Positions 52,684 through 61,858 of a stretch of 64,000 nucleotides of DNA are shown piece by piece; positions within the stretch are counted from its first letter, which is position 1; each line of letters opens with the position of its first letter. Location of the stretch: assembly GCA_964415885.1 (NCBI GenBank), contig CAYQCE010000007.1:1-64000 (forward strand), given 5' to 3'. A program made the translations under genes and the position numbers. This DNA is from CAYQCE01 sp964415885 (GTDB lineage Bacteria > Zixibacteria > MSB-5A5 > JAABVY01 > JAHJOQ01). The notes under the pieces were generated by a model. That model did not search any database and had not been told where the DNA came from. It saw only the letters and a program-made list of their open reading frames with translations.

Positions 52684-53140
52684 GATAGACAACATGACCA
52701 CGGAGGACATCGACGAGGTCTACAGAATTGAAACCGAGTCGTTCTCCAATCCGTGGCCACGGGGTGCGTTCGAGACTGACGTGCGGAACCGTCAGATCTA
52801 CTCGCCGGTGGTTCGAGATGGTGACGGGCGAGTGGTTGCATATGCACTCCTGATGATTTTCGCACAGGAAGCGCATCTGGCGAATATTGCAGTCGATCTC
52901 AAGAATCGAGGATTGGGAATCGGGACGTTTCTGATGGACCATTTGATCGAGAAGGCTGAATCCGAGAACTGTAGGGCAATGTTTCTCGATGTACGTCCCT
53001 CGAACACGGAAGCTGTCTCGATGTACGAGAATAAATATGGCTTCAAGGTGCTATATCAGAGGAAGGGCTACTACAGCAGTCCGCCCGAGGATGCTCTGGT
53101 AATGGTTCGCCCACTTGGAGAAAGGGAGAACTATGGTTGA
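52667..53140 (+). CDS. rimI: RimI-like ribosomal-protein acetyltransferase
   Basis: The GNAT-fold protein has about 157 residues, with the first strand EFEIDNMTTEDIDEVYRIE, SNPWPRGAFETD, the acetyl-CoA loop VDLKNRGLGIGTFL, and FLDVRPSNTEAVSMYE. RimI acetylates the N-terminus of ribosomal protein S18 and is often linked to tsaB. The GTG at 52667 keeps the first strand; the ATG at 52694 would cut it, and TTG at 52658 is also open. Start is uncertain. Confidence 0.85.
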   Translation: MKGEFEIDNMTTEDIDEVYRIETESFSNPWPRGAFETDVRNRQIYSPVVRDGDGRVVAYALLMIFAQEAHLANIAVDLKNRGLGIGTFLMDHLIEKAESENCRAMFLDVRPSNTEAVSMYENKYGFKVLYQRKGYYSSPPEDALVMVRPLGERENYG

Positions 53141-53972
53141 GTGGTTCAGAAAAGCCAAGCAGGGAATAATATCGCAGCAGAAGAAAGATATCCCGGAGGG
53201 GCTCTGGACAAAGTGTCCGGACTGCGGGGAAATCATATACGTCAAGGAGCTCGAGAAGAATCTCAACACGTGCGGGCACTGCGACTATCATTTCAAGATA
53301 ACAGCAAGGCAGTATATCGATCTGCTCCTTGACGAGGGACTCATCGAGGAATTTGATCAGGGTCTAATCTCCGGCGATCCGTTGAACTTTCGTGATTCAA
53401 AGAAGTACCCGGACAGGATCCGCGCGGCCCAGAAGAAGACCGGGCAGAACGACGCTGTCATTAGCGGCATCGGTAAGATAGATGGCCGTGAGGTCTCGGT
53501 GGCGTTCATGGACTTTTCGTTTGTAGGCGGCTCGATGGGCTCGGTGGTTGGCGAGAAAATCGCGAGGACCATCGAACGGGCGACCGTTCGACAGGTGCCG
53601 TTGATTATTCTCTCCTGCTCCGGTGGTGCGCGAATGCAGGAGGGGATTCTCTCTCTTATGCAGATGGCGAAAACGAGCGCGCTCCTTGCACGGTTTGACA
53701 AGGTCAAGCGTCCGTTTATATCGATTCTGACAAATCCAACCACGGCCGGTGTCATGGCAAGCTATGCGTCGCTCGGAGATGTAATAGTCGCGGAACCGAA
53801 GGCGTTACTCGGTTTTGCAGGCAAACGGGTTATCCAGCAAACGATCGGCGGAGATCTTCCGCCGGGATTCCAGAGCTCGGAGTTCTTTCTCGAACACGGA
53901 TTCCTGGACAGGATAGTCCATCGGAGAGAACTCAGGGACACCGTTGGTGGTCTCATCAACTATTTCTCATAA
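53133..53972 (+). CDS. accD: Acetyl-CoA carboxylase carboxyltransferase beta subunit
   Basis: The 279-residue protein has an N-terminal four-Cys zinc ribbon (CPDCG...CGHCDYH, about 28-50) and the carboxyltransferase fold with SCSGGARMQEG and NPTTAGVMASYASLGD. With AccA it moves CO2 to acetyl-CoA, the first step of fatty-acid synthesis. A GGGAG site precedes the ATG, which overlaps the rimI stop by 8 bases. AccA is not in the window. Confidence 0.97.
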   Translation: MVEWFRKAKQGIISQQKKDIPEGLWTKCPDCGEIIYVKELEKNLNTCGHCDYHFKITARQYIDLLLDEGLIEEFDQGLISGDPLNFRDSKKYPDRIRAAQKKTGQNDAVISGIGKIDGREVSVAFMDFSFVGGSMGSVVGEKIARTIERATVRQVPLIILSCSGGARMQEGILSLMQMAKTSALLARFDKVKRPFISILTNPTTAGVMASYASLGDVIVAEPKALLGFAGKRVIQQTIGGDLPPGFQSSEFFLEHGFLDRIVHRRELRDTVGGLINYFS

Positions 53973-53973
53973 G

Positions 53974-55251
53974 ATGAACTACAGAGAGGCGCTCGACTTT
54001 CTTCTCAACCTCGAGCTCTTCGGGGTTAAGCTGGGTCTGACCAATATCACGAAATTCCTCGACAGGCTCGGCAATCCGCAGAACTCCTACCCATCGATTC
54101 ACATTGGTGGAACGAACGGCAAGGGCTCCGTGGCCGCGATGATAGAGTCTATGCTCGTCGCGAACGGCTACAAAGTCGGCAAGTTCACGTCTCCGCACCT
54201 CGTGGAGTACCGCGAGAGATTCCGAATCAACAAGGTAAAAGTACCAGAAGAGTATATCGCGGATTTCGTAAGCGATCATCGGGACTTTGTTAAGGAAGAA
54301 CGAATCACTTTCTTTGAGACCGCGACGGCGCTTGCTTTCCAGATGTTCAAGGATGAGAACGTCGATTTCGGAATCGCGGAGGTGGGGCTCGGCGGCAGGC
54401 TGGATGCAACCAATCTGTTGACGCCGGAAGTGTCGGTGATCACGCAGATCGCGCTCGATCATCTCAAAGTTCTCGGCGATTCGATCGAGAAAATCGCGAC
54501 GGAGAAGGCCGGCATAATCAAACACGGCGTGCCGGTCATAACATCTGCGAAGAATCCATCTGCTCTCGATATCCTGACTTCGAAGGCCTCCGAGCGCGAT
54601 ACGTCGGTCACAAGACTCCTTCCGATCGAGCACTATGATGTCAGTTCAATCTCTCTAAAGAGCACCAGATTCGAGTACGGCATGAACTCTACCGGAAAGC
54701 GTTTGTTTGAGACTAATATGATAGGCGGTCACATGGCCGAGAACGCCGCTCTCGCACTCGGCGCATTGGAGTTATTGAAAGAACGAGGCGTGGTAGAGCA
54801 TTCCGACCGCAATAATGAGGGGCTGTCCGAGGTATACTGGAAGGGACGCTTCCACGTCCTCGACATTAAACCGAGAGTGATATTCGATGTTGCGCACAAT
54901 CCGAACGGAATGGGAGCGCTCGCTGACACGCTCGATGCGATTTTCCCCGGCCGCAGATTCACCGTGGTGTTCGGGGTTCTTCAGCGACGTGACTTCGATC
55001 TGCTCTTCGATGAGCTGGCGAGATTCACGGAGTATCTCGTGATATGTAAGCCAAACACCGGAAGAGCGGCGGTGATAGAAGAGATAGTGTCGAACGCGAT
55101 ATCGCACAATCTGAAATTCATGGTGATAGAGGACGTTTCGGATGCCTTCGACCATGCGCGGACAAGAGTCGCCGGGGACGACTACATGATAGTCACAGGA
55201 TCGCACTTCACACTCGGTGAAGTCTACGCGCATATCGAGTTCGCCATATAA
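53974..55251 (+). CDS. folC: Folylpolyglutamate/dihydrofolate synthase
   Basis: The 425-residue Mur-ligase-fold enzyme has the P-loop IGGTNGKGSVAAMIES, TSPHLVEYRERF, EVGLGGRLDATN and later FDVAHNPNGM. It adds glutamate to folates. It starts one base after the accD stop, as in many bacteria where accD and folC are adjacent. No ribosome site is seen, so it depends on coupling. Confidence 0.95.
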   Translation: MNYREALDFLLNLELFGVKLGLTNITKFLDRLGNPQNSYPSIHIGGTNGKGSVAAMIESMLVANGYKVGKFTSPHLVEYRERFRINKVKVPEEYIADFVSDHRDFVKEERITFFETATALAFQMFKDENVDFGIAEVGLGGRLDATNLLTPEVSVITQIALDHLKVLGDSIEKIATEKAGIIKHGVPVITSAKNPSALDILTSKASERDTSVTRLLPIEHYDVSSISLKSTRFEYGMNSTGKRLFETNMIGGHMAENAALALGALELLKERGVVEHSDRNNEGLSEVYWKGRFHVLDIKPRVIFDVAHNPNGMGALADTLDAIFPGRRFTVVFGVLQRRDFDLLFDELARFTEYLVICKPNTGRAAVIEEIVSNAISHNLKFMVIEDVSDAFDHARTRVAGDDYMIVTGSHFTLGEVYAHIEFAI

Positions 55252-55292
55252 ATAGGTGGCATTCTCCGCCGCTGTTGCCGATCTTAAGAAAA

Positions 55293-56660
55293 ATGGCTCG
55301 TGAAAAACCGAAAGACGCGGTAATCAACGGGAAACCGCAGATCGAGAATCTTCGCAGGGACTACGATGCGAAGATCGATGAGTTGATGCGCACTAACAAG
55401 CGTCTCAAGCGAAAAATCTTTGACCTGTACACGATTTTTGAAATCTCTCGTCATCTGAATACGGTTCTCAACACCAACGACCTCCTCGACGCGATGATAC
55501 TAACGATCATCGGGCAGATGGGGATAAACGGTGCCGCTATCTATGTCCGGTCACGCGAAGATGACGACCTTTTCGATCTTGCGCGACACCGGGGTATAAG
55601 CTTCGACAAAACTGAGGACCTTTCGATTTCTTGCGATGGCTGTCTTGTGCAATATATCTCATCCGAACAGAACCGGGCCTATGAGATGTCCGAGCTCGAG
55701 GAGAAGATACCGGATTGCGGGGATGTAAATACGCTCGCGCGAGTCGAATGCGAACTGCTCGTACCGATGAGCCTCAAGAACGAGATTTGCGGGTTACTGC
55801 TGGTCACGCGGAAAATATCTCAGACACCGTTTTTCGAGGATGACAAGGACTTCCTTCTAATACTCTCCAATCAGCTCGCGGTAGCGGTCGAAAATGCGCA
55901 TCTGTTCGAAAGCGAAAAGGCGGCGTACGAAAAGCTCAGGAAGACACAGAAGCAGTTGATTCAATCTGAAAAGCTCGCAGCCCTCGGACAGCTCTCGGCA
56001 CGTGTGGCGCACGAGGTAAACAATCCGCTTGGAATTATTAAGAACTATCTTGAGCTGATGGCACTCGAGGTTCAGTCGGACGGATGTGGGCCGGAGTATG
56101 TACGGATCGTCCATGAGGAAGTAAACCGGATCGCCGGAATCGTACGCCAACTGCTCGACTTCTACAGGCCGGACTCGGGCGAGATGCAGAAGATCGACCT
56201 TCGCCAGCTTTTGGAGGAGCTTCTCTTGTTAGTCGGAATGCAGCTCGAAAAAGGTCGAATTGAGGTCGTTAGAGAATTCATCGCCGACGATTCGACAGTC
56301 GTTGCCTCTAAGGAACAGTTGAAGCAGGTCTTTCTGAACCTCATAATGAACGCGAAGGACTTCATGCCGGATGGCGGATCCATCACTATTTCGCTGTTGG
56401 ATGACGGCGACAATGTGAGGATCGAGTTTATGGATACAGGTCCCGGCATTCCCGACGAACACCTTCCGAGCATTTTCGATCCGTTCTTCACGCGCCGCAA
56501 GGAGGGGTCCGGAACCGGACTCGGTTTGACTATCTGTGATGGTATTATGAGGAGACACGGCGGACGAATAGCGGCTGCGAATTCAACCGAAGGCGGCGCG
56601 CTGTTTACGCTAGTTATTCCGCGAGTTCAGAGGTCAGAGGACGATGAGCAACAGCAATAA
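55293..56660 (+). CDS. GAF-domain sensor histidine kinase
   Basis: The 455-residue cytoplasmic kinase has an N-terminal coiled coil (about 15-50), a GAF domain (about 50-205), and the kinase core with His240 in SARVAHEVNNPLGI, N box NLIMNAKDF, and GSGTGLGLTI. There is no membrane helix. A CxxC pair (SCDGCL) in the GAF domain might sense a ligand or redox state. The next start lies 17 bases inside its 3' end, so a shared operon and signalling unit is likely. The TTG at 55275 is an alternative start. Confidence 0.88.
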   Translation: MAREKPKDAVINGKPQIENLRRDYDAKIDELMRTNKRLKRKIFDLYTIFEISRHLNTVLNTNDLLDAMILTIIGQMGINGAAIYVRSREDDDLFDLARHRGISFDKTEDLSISCDGCLVQYISSEQNRAYEMSELEEKIPDCGDVNTLARVECELLVPMSLKNEICGLLLVTRKISQTPFFEDDKDFLLILSNQLAVAVENAHLFESEKAAYEKLRKTQKQLIQSEKLAALGQLSARVAHEVNNPLGIIKNYLELMALEVQSDGCGPEYVRIVHEEVNRIAGIVRQLLDFYRPDSGEMQKIDLRQLLEELLLLVGMQLEKGRIEVVREFIADDSTVVASKEQLKQVFLNLIMNAKDFMPDGGSITISLLDDGDNVRIEFMDTGPGIPDEHLPSIFDPFFTRRKEGSGTGLGLTICDGIMRRHGGRIAAANSTEGGALFTLVIPRVQRSEDDEQQQ

Positions 56661-58746
56661 CAGCGCGAGAATCCTTATCATCGATGACGAGAAGCGTATG
56701 TGCGAGAGTCTCGAAGCGCTGCTTGGGAAGCTCGATTACAAGGTAGATACCGCGACCGACGGCAACACCGGATCGGAGAAGATCGCCGATGGAGGATACG
56801 ACCTCATTCTCTCCGATATAAAATTGCCCGGCAAAGACGGTATATCCCTGCTGAGAGAGGCGAAAGAGAAGGATCCGAGCACGGTGGTCATCCTGATGAC
56901 CGCATATGCTTCTCTCGAGTCTGCTGTCCAGGCGGTGTCTGAAGGTGCATATGATTACCTGTTGAAGCCCGTGGAATTCTCTCACCTGAAGATGGCCGTG
57001 AATCGCGCTTTGGATAAGCGTTTCTCGGACAGGGCGAGAGAGGAACTCGTCGGCGCGTTGCAGGCAAAGAACGAGGAGCTTCAGCAGCGCATCGCTGAGA
57101 TCAACGCGCTCTATCGCGCGAGTCAGTCGATGTCGACCACGGTGGAGCTGCCCGAACTGTTGTCGCAGATTATCAATCTGGCGACAGCCGTCATTGGCGC
57201 GACTACCGGTTCGATTATGCTCATGGAATCCGATCGGAATGTCCTTCGGATACAGGCTGCCGTCGGAGTCGATAAAGAGGTCATCGAGAATACTACGCTG
57301 CCCCTGGGATCGTCAATTGCCGGATATGTCGCGATGACCGGCAAGCCGATCATGGTGAAAGACATCGAACACGACGAGCGTTTTAAGCGGGATGCCAAAA
57401 ATCACTATCATTCCAAGTCATTTCTATGTGTGCCACTGAAAGTCAAAAATGAGATTCTGGGCGTAATCAACCTCACAGACAAAGCGAGTGGTGAAGATTT
57501 CGGCGAGGGTGATCTTAAGTTGCTGACGACGTTCGCATCCCAGGCAGCGATCGCAATCGACGACGCCAATCACTATGAAGACGCGCGGAAGAAGCTACGG
57601 CAGTTCACTGTGCTATATGAGATATCGTCGATGCTGCCCGAGATCGAAGACTTCGACAAAATGAGCTCGTTTATACATCACTCGATACGTGGAATAATCC
57701 CGCTGGACTTCTCGCTGTGGATGACATGGCATCAGCGCTCCAGAAAGATGGTTATCACTTTTTGGGAGGGGTGGGGCAAAGACTCATCTTCGGACCTCAT
57801 AATGAGCGAGATAGAGATGACCAACGAGGAGCTCGCGAGCGCAAACGGCCGGACCGACAGGGTCCTCGAATTCATCAAGGGCAAACTGCCCGAGGGCGGC
57901 AAGATTGCCTCATTTGCATCCGTGCCGGTCTATACGCAGGGTATGCTGAACGGGTTGTTCTGTATAGGGAGCCTCCGGAAGAATGCATTTACGATCGATC
58001 ACGAGTATATTGCATCTATCGTTGCATCCCAGGCGACATCAGTCTATGAGCGCCAGCGGGCTATTCTTAACGCCACCCGGCTCATGACAATGGGCAATAT
58101 GATGTCCGAGATATCGCATGACCTTCGAAAGCCGCTGACTAATATCCGGGGCGGGCTGCAGGTGCTCAAAACGCGCTTCGGCGACGACTCGAAGGAGGGT
58201 GACATCATTACCGAGGCGGATGAGGAACTGCGCAGACTGTCTGATCTCGTCAAGGAACTCGTCGATTTCTCGAATCCAAATAAGTACAACATGGAGAAAC
58301 GCCGAATCGAGGACGTTCTTCATCAGGTGATGAAACTCACTCGTACCGACGCAGAACGGCTCAAGATAGATGTCAAGGCCGAACTGGATGAGTCGCTTCC
58401 GCCGGTCTCAATCAACTTCAATGAGATGATGGAGGTCTTCCTCAATCTGACAATGAACGCATTCGATGCTATGCGCTCGGGCGGTGAGCTGCGGTATGTC
58501 TCGGAAAGGCATGTCGATCCCGAGGATAAGATCGAATATGCCCGAATCCGCGTTCAGGACTCCGGCGTAGGTATCGAACCGGAGGATATCGATCGAATAT
58601 TCGAGAGGTACTTCACGAGCAAGGATACCGGTACCGGCCTCGGTCTTGCAGTAGTCGAGAGAATAGTCATGGCGCACAACGGCAAGATCAAAGTCGACTC
58701 CACGTCCGGTAAGGGGACGACATTCTCAATCATGCTTCCTATGTAG
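56644..58746 (+). CDS. Receiver-GAF-histidine kinase hybrid
   Basis: The 700-residue protein has a receiver at the N-terminus (Asp58 in LSDIKLPGKDG), a GAF domain (about 165-310), a second GAF-like region (about 320-475), and a kinase core with His492 in EISHDLRKPLTN and GTGLGLAV. It may take phosphate from the preceding kinase on its receiver and pass a signal through its own core to the NtrC-type regulator downstream. It is cytoplasmic, with no membrane helix. The second GAF is divergent and its call is less sure. Confidence 0.88.
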   Translation: MSNSNNSARILIIDDEKRMCESLEALLGKLDYKVDTATDGNTGSEKIADGGYDLILSDIKLPGKDGISLLREAKEKDPSTVVILMTAYASLESAVQAVSEGAYDYLLKPVEFSHLKMAVNRALDKRFSDRAREELVGALQAKNEELQQRIAEINALYRASQSMSTTVELPELLSQIINLATAVIGATTGSIMLMESDRNVLRIQAAVGVDKEVIENTTLPLGSSIAGYVAMTGKPIMVKDIEHDERFKRDAKNHYHSKSFLCVPLKVKNEILGVINLTDKASGEDFGEGDLKLLTTFASQAAIAIDDANHYEDARKKLRQFTVLYEISSMLPEIEDFDKMSSFIHHSIRGIIPLDFSLWMTWHQRSRKMVITFWEGWGKDSSSDLIMSEIEMTNEELASANGRTDRVLEFIKGKLPEGGKIASFASVPVYTQGMLNGLFCIGSLRKNAFTIDHEYIASIVASQATSVYERQRAILNATRLMTMGNMMSEISHDLRKPLTNIRGGLQVLKTRFGDDSKEGDIITEADEELRRLSDLVKELVDFSNPNKYNMEKRRIEDVLHQVMKLTRTDAERLKIDVKAELDESLPPVSINFNEMMEVFLNLTMNAFDAMRSGGELRYVSERHVDPEDKIEYARIRVQDSGVGIEPEDIDRIFERYFTSKDTGTGLGLAVVERIVMAHNGKIKVDSTSGKGTTFSIMLPM

Positions 58747-58922
58747 AAAATCCTTCTGTTTCATTCCGAAATCCCTGCATGCAGAATTCCAGTTTTTGTT
58801 GACTGTCTGCTCCGATTCCCATTCATACGTGCAGGGCATTGCATTAAATACGCAGCCCGATGCTCAACATCGGGGACATCACGCCGATAACATCAGTGTA
58901 TAACGCTCACAAAGAGGCTGAT

Positions 58923-60374
58923 GTGACTAAAGACAAAGTCAAAGTACTTGTTATCGATGACGACCCCAAGGTCTCTTGGATACTCTCCGAGGGCCTCGAG
59001 GGCGATTACGAAATCCTCTCCGCGCGGGATGGCGCTGAGGGCATCCAGCTTGCATCCACCGAGAAACCGGAGCTGATTCTGCTCGACATCAAGATGCCCG
59101 GCATGTCCGGGCTGGATGTGCTGTCGAAACTTAAGAAGTCGGATCTTCCATCGGAGGTCATTATGCTCTCCGGCCACGGTGAGACGAAGTACGTCGTTGA
59201 ATCGATTCGAAAGGGTGCGGCAGAATTCGTCAACAAGCCGTTCGATGTCAAAGAGGTCGAGATACATATCCAGTCGGTTCTGGAAAAATCTCGGTTGCGT
59301 CAGGAGCTGACGCACCTCAAATCGGAGCTTCAGGCGAAGTCTCGCTGGGATTCATTCGTCGGCGACTCGCCCAAGATGCTCGAGGTTAAGAACATCATAG
59401 AGCAGGTCGCCCCGAGCGAGCTGACAGTTCTTATCAGAGGCGAATCGGGCACCGGCAAGGAGATCGTGGCACGCATGCTGCACGAGATGTCCGATCGTGT
59501 CAAGAGCTCGTTCTCCAAGGTCAATTGCGCGGCTATCCCGCGGGACCTTCTGGAGGCTGAACTGTTCGGGTATGAGAAGGGTGCTTTCACGGGCGCCCAT
59601 CGAACCAAGCCGGGCCGTTTCGAAGTTGCCAACAACGGCACGATGTTTCTCGATGAAATCGGAGATATGCCGCTCGAGCTTCAGTCCAAGCTCCTTCAGG
59701 TGCTCGAACAGCAGGAGTTCGTGCGAGTCGGTGGGATAACCAACATAAAGGTGGACCTCCGGATAATCTGTGCTACGAACAAGAATCTCGAGGAGGCAAT
59801 AGGGACGAAGCAATTCCGTGATGATCTTTTCTATCGGCTCAACGAGATCACGATTTTCCTCCCGCCCCTGCGAGAGAGAAGAGAGGATGTCCCGCTGCTT
59901 GTCGAGCACTTCCTGAAGAAGTACAACGCTCAGTACAAGAAGGAATTCCCGCCGCTCTCCAAGCAGACGGTGTCCAGCCTTATGGAGTACGAGTTCCCGG
60001 GCAATGTCCGCCAGCTCGAGAATCTGGTCAAACAGGTAGTGGTTCGTGAGGATGAGGGCATCGTAGAGGATCTGCTCGCTCGCGGTCAGCAGGTCACGCC
60101 GACTCAGTCATACCAGTCTGCGGGGCAAGCGCCGGTTCAGGGCGGGATGACTCCGAATCCGCCGATTCAGCGGGAACAACCGAAGGAGCCAAAGGACTAC
60201 TCTCTAAAAAAGAGGGTGTCAAGGGCGGTCGAAGAAGAGGAAAAGACCCTGATTCTCGAGGTGTTGAATAAAGTTAACTGGAACCGCCGGAAAGCCTCTG
60301 AAATTCTGGAGATTAGCTATCGTTCCTTACTTTATAAGATTAAGGAATATCGCATAAACGAGATTAATCAGTAG
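58923..60374 (+). CDS. NtrC-family sigma-54-dependent response regulator
   Basis: The 483-residue activator has a receiver (Asp55 in LLDIKMPGMSG), a AAA+ domain with Walker A GESGTGKEI, the sigma-54 contact loop GYEKGAFTGAH and GNVRQLENL, a Pro/Gln-rich linker, and a Fis-type helix-turn-helix (NWNRRKASEILEISYRSLLYKI). I chose the GTG at 58923 because AAAGAGG lies just upstream; the ATG at 58860 has no ribosome site and adds 21 unconserved residues. It is the likely output of the two kinases upstream. Confidence 0.93.
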   Translation: MTKDKVKVLVIDDDPKVSWILSEGLEGDYEILSARDGAEGIQLASTEKPELILLDIKMPGMSGLDVLSKLKKSDLPSEVIMLSGHGETKYVVESIRKGAAEFVNKPFDVKEVEIHIQSVLEKSRLRQELTHLKSELQAKSRWDSFVGDSPKMLEVKNIIEQVAPSELTVLIRGESGTGKEIVARMLHEMSDRVKSSFSKVNCAAIPRDLLEAELFGYEKGAFTGAHRTKPGRFEVANNGTMFLDEIGDMPLELQSKLLQVLEQQEFVRVGGITNIKVDLRIICATNKNLEEAIGTKQFRDDLFYRLNEITIFLPPLRERREDVPLLVEHFLKKYNAQYKKEFPPLSKQTVSSLMEYEFPGNVRQLENLVKQVVVREDEGIVEDLLARGQQVTPTQSYQSAGQAPVQGGMTPNPPIQREQPKEPKDYSLKKRVSRAVEEEEKTLILEVLNKVNWNRRKASEILEISYRSLLYKIKEYRINEINQ

Positions 60375-60531
60375 TGTGAGTGATGCAGGATATGTGAATA
60401 TTATTGCGCAGAGTTTGAACAGTTTGTGACTAGTGCGTGTTATGGAAAATCAGTGAGCTTATAGCCTGTTGTAATTTATTGCCCTGTCATAGCTTGCGAA
60501 TTGGAGGCTGGACTCTCTGATCTATTGTTCG

Positions 60532-60547
60532 GGGCATGGAAATTGCT
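60532..60547 (+). promoter_or_regulatory. Candidate sigma-54 promoter
   Basis: GGGCATG-4 bp-TTGCT matches the -24/-12 consensus (TGGCACG-4 bp-TTGCW) at 10 of 12 positions, with the invariant GG and GC pairs at the right spacing. It lies 58 bases before the next start and follows an NtrC-type gene. The rest of 60375-60571 shows no gene and no clear enhancer repeat. Confidence 0.5.
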
Positions 60548-60604
60548 TTAGGACTGTAAGCTTGGTGTGAGTTGGCATCGGGAGGAGAATTGATAGTACC
60601 CGAT

Positions 60605-61066
60605 ATGACGAATGAGTTTCACGGTAATACTAATCGAATGCTGTTTCGAAACTTCGATTTTGCCTCACTGGTTCGCCATGAGCTAAGGCGTTCGGAGCGA
60701 TACTGTACCTTCCTGTCACTGCTGGCGCTTAGGATTGACGATCTCGAGGAGAGCTTGAAGCGTCGATTTCCGGCGGATGACAAGACCGCAGCAGATTATC
60801 GCTCTCGGCTTCTCGATGTGATAAGATCGCACGTACGCGCGACCGATGTAGTCTCAGTCGTGCATCACAACACGGTTGCCCTCCTGCTCGTCGAAACTCC
60901 CTCCGAAGGGGCTGATGTGCTCGGCCGCAGGCTGTCCAAACATCTCCGAGACTACTTCACCTCGAGCGGTGATCCGCTCGACAAAGTCGATGTCGATACC
61001 GACGTGGGTTCCTACCCGGAAGACCGAGACTCAATCGAGCGTTTGCTTAGCGAGTTTGTTTCTTAG
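60605..61066 (+). CDS. Degenerate GGDEF-like domain protein
   Basis: This protein of about 153 residues resembles a GGDEF (diguanylate cyclase) fold: FDFASLVRHELRRSERYCTFLSLLALRID, then RATDVVSVVHHNTVALLLVE, then LGRRLSKHL. The catalytic GGDEF turn is replaced by HHNTV, so it should not make cyclic di-GMP; a nucleotide-sensing or protein-binding role is possible. Starts at 60590 (TTG, closer to the GGAGGAG site) and 60572 are also open; the ATG is 18 bases from the site. Confidence 0.6.
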   Translation: MTNEFHGNTNRMLFRNFDFASLVRHELRRSERYCTFLSLLALRIDDLEESLKRRFPADDKTAADYRSRLLDVIRSHVRATDVVSVVHHNTVALLLVETPSEGADVLGRRLSKHLRDYFTSSGDPLDKVDVDTDVGSYPEDRDSIERLLSEFVS

Positions 61067-61074
61067 TATCCGTC

Positions 61075-61101
61075 TTGACTTGATTCCCCATTACGTATAG
61101 A
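61075..61101 (+). promoter_or_regulatory. Promoter of the FetAB-like operon, probably leaderless
   Basis: TTGACT-15 bp-TATAGA (spacing slightly short). The -10 box ends ten bases before the ATG at 61112, and no ribosome site lies between. Confidence 0.45.
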
Positions 61102-61111
61102 TTCACTTTCA

Positions 61112-61858
61112 ATGTTGTCTGACGTATCCGATTCAAGCGGCGGCGACTACCTGTATTCGCTGCGTGATGTCAGTCTCTCGAAAGACGGCACAGACATTCT
61201 CTCGGGCATAACGCAGCAGTTAAAGCGTGGCCGAATCTATCTGATCGCCGGCCCATCGGGTTCGGGCAAAACCAGCCTTCTCAAGCTCCTGAACGGGTTG
61301 GTGTTTGCAACCGAGGGCTCGGTGTTGTTCGAGGGCCGCAATATACAGGATTACAATCTGCCTGAGTTGCGTTCTCGCGCTGTCCTGATGACGCAGGAGC
61401 CTATTCTAATTAGTGAGACCGTGATAGAAAATCTGGAGATGCCCTTCAGATTCGCCGCGAACTCGAATCAAACTTTCGACCGGGCGGACGCCATCAACAC
61501 GATCGGCAGAGTCGGGCTGAACGAATCCTTCGCAGAGCGCGATATTGAAAAACTCTCCGGTGGAGAGAAGCAGCGCGTGGCTCTTGCGCGGGCTCTTCTG
61601 TTGAAGCCGGATGTCCTCCTCGCCGACGAACCGACCGCGTCGCTCGATCTCAAAAGCGAAGAGCGTATAGTGCGTTTGATCGAAAATCTGAGAGGGTCGA
61701 TGACCTTCGTCGCCGTCTCCCATTCCACACGCTTCCTGAGCCTGGCCGATCAAGTGATTCTGATGTCGAACGGGCGGATATCGAGTGTACGCGGGGAGAT
61801 GGATGTCGACGAATTCCGTGAGTTTCTCGACCTCGAGGAGAACTCGAAGAATGGTTGA
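61112..61858 (+). CDS. ABC transporter ATP-binding protein, FetA/YbbL-like
   Basis: The 248-residue ATPase has Walker A GPSGSGKTSLL, a Q loop (TQEPIL), the signature LSGGEKQRVALARALL, Walker B DVLLADEPTAS and the switch His (VAVSHSTR). The size and paired permease match FetAB/YbbLM, linked to iron export or other envelope tasks. The stop overlaps the permease start by 8 bases. Confidence 0.85.
   Translation: MLSDVSDSSGGDYLYSLRDVSLSKDGTDILSGITQQLKRGRIYLIAGPSGSGKTSLLKLLNGLVFATEGSVLFEGRNIQDYNLPELRSRAVLMTQEPILISETVIENLEMPFRFAANSNQTFDRADAINTIGRVGLNESFAERDIEKLSGGEKQRVALARALLLKPDVLLADEPTASLDLKSEERIVRLIENLRGSMTFVAVSHSTRFLSLADQVILMSNGRISSVRGEMDVDEFREFLDLEENSKNG

Noticed and set aside
58797..58826. 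TTGACT hexamer upstream of the NtrC-type gene
   Set aside because: No acceptable -10 box lies 16-18 bases downstream.
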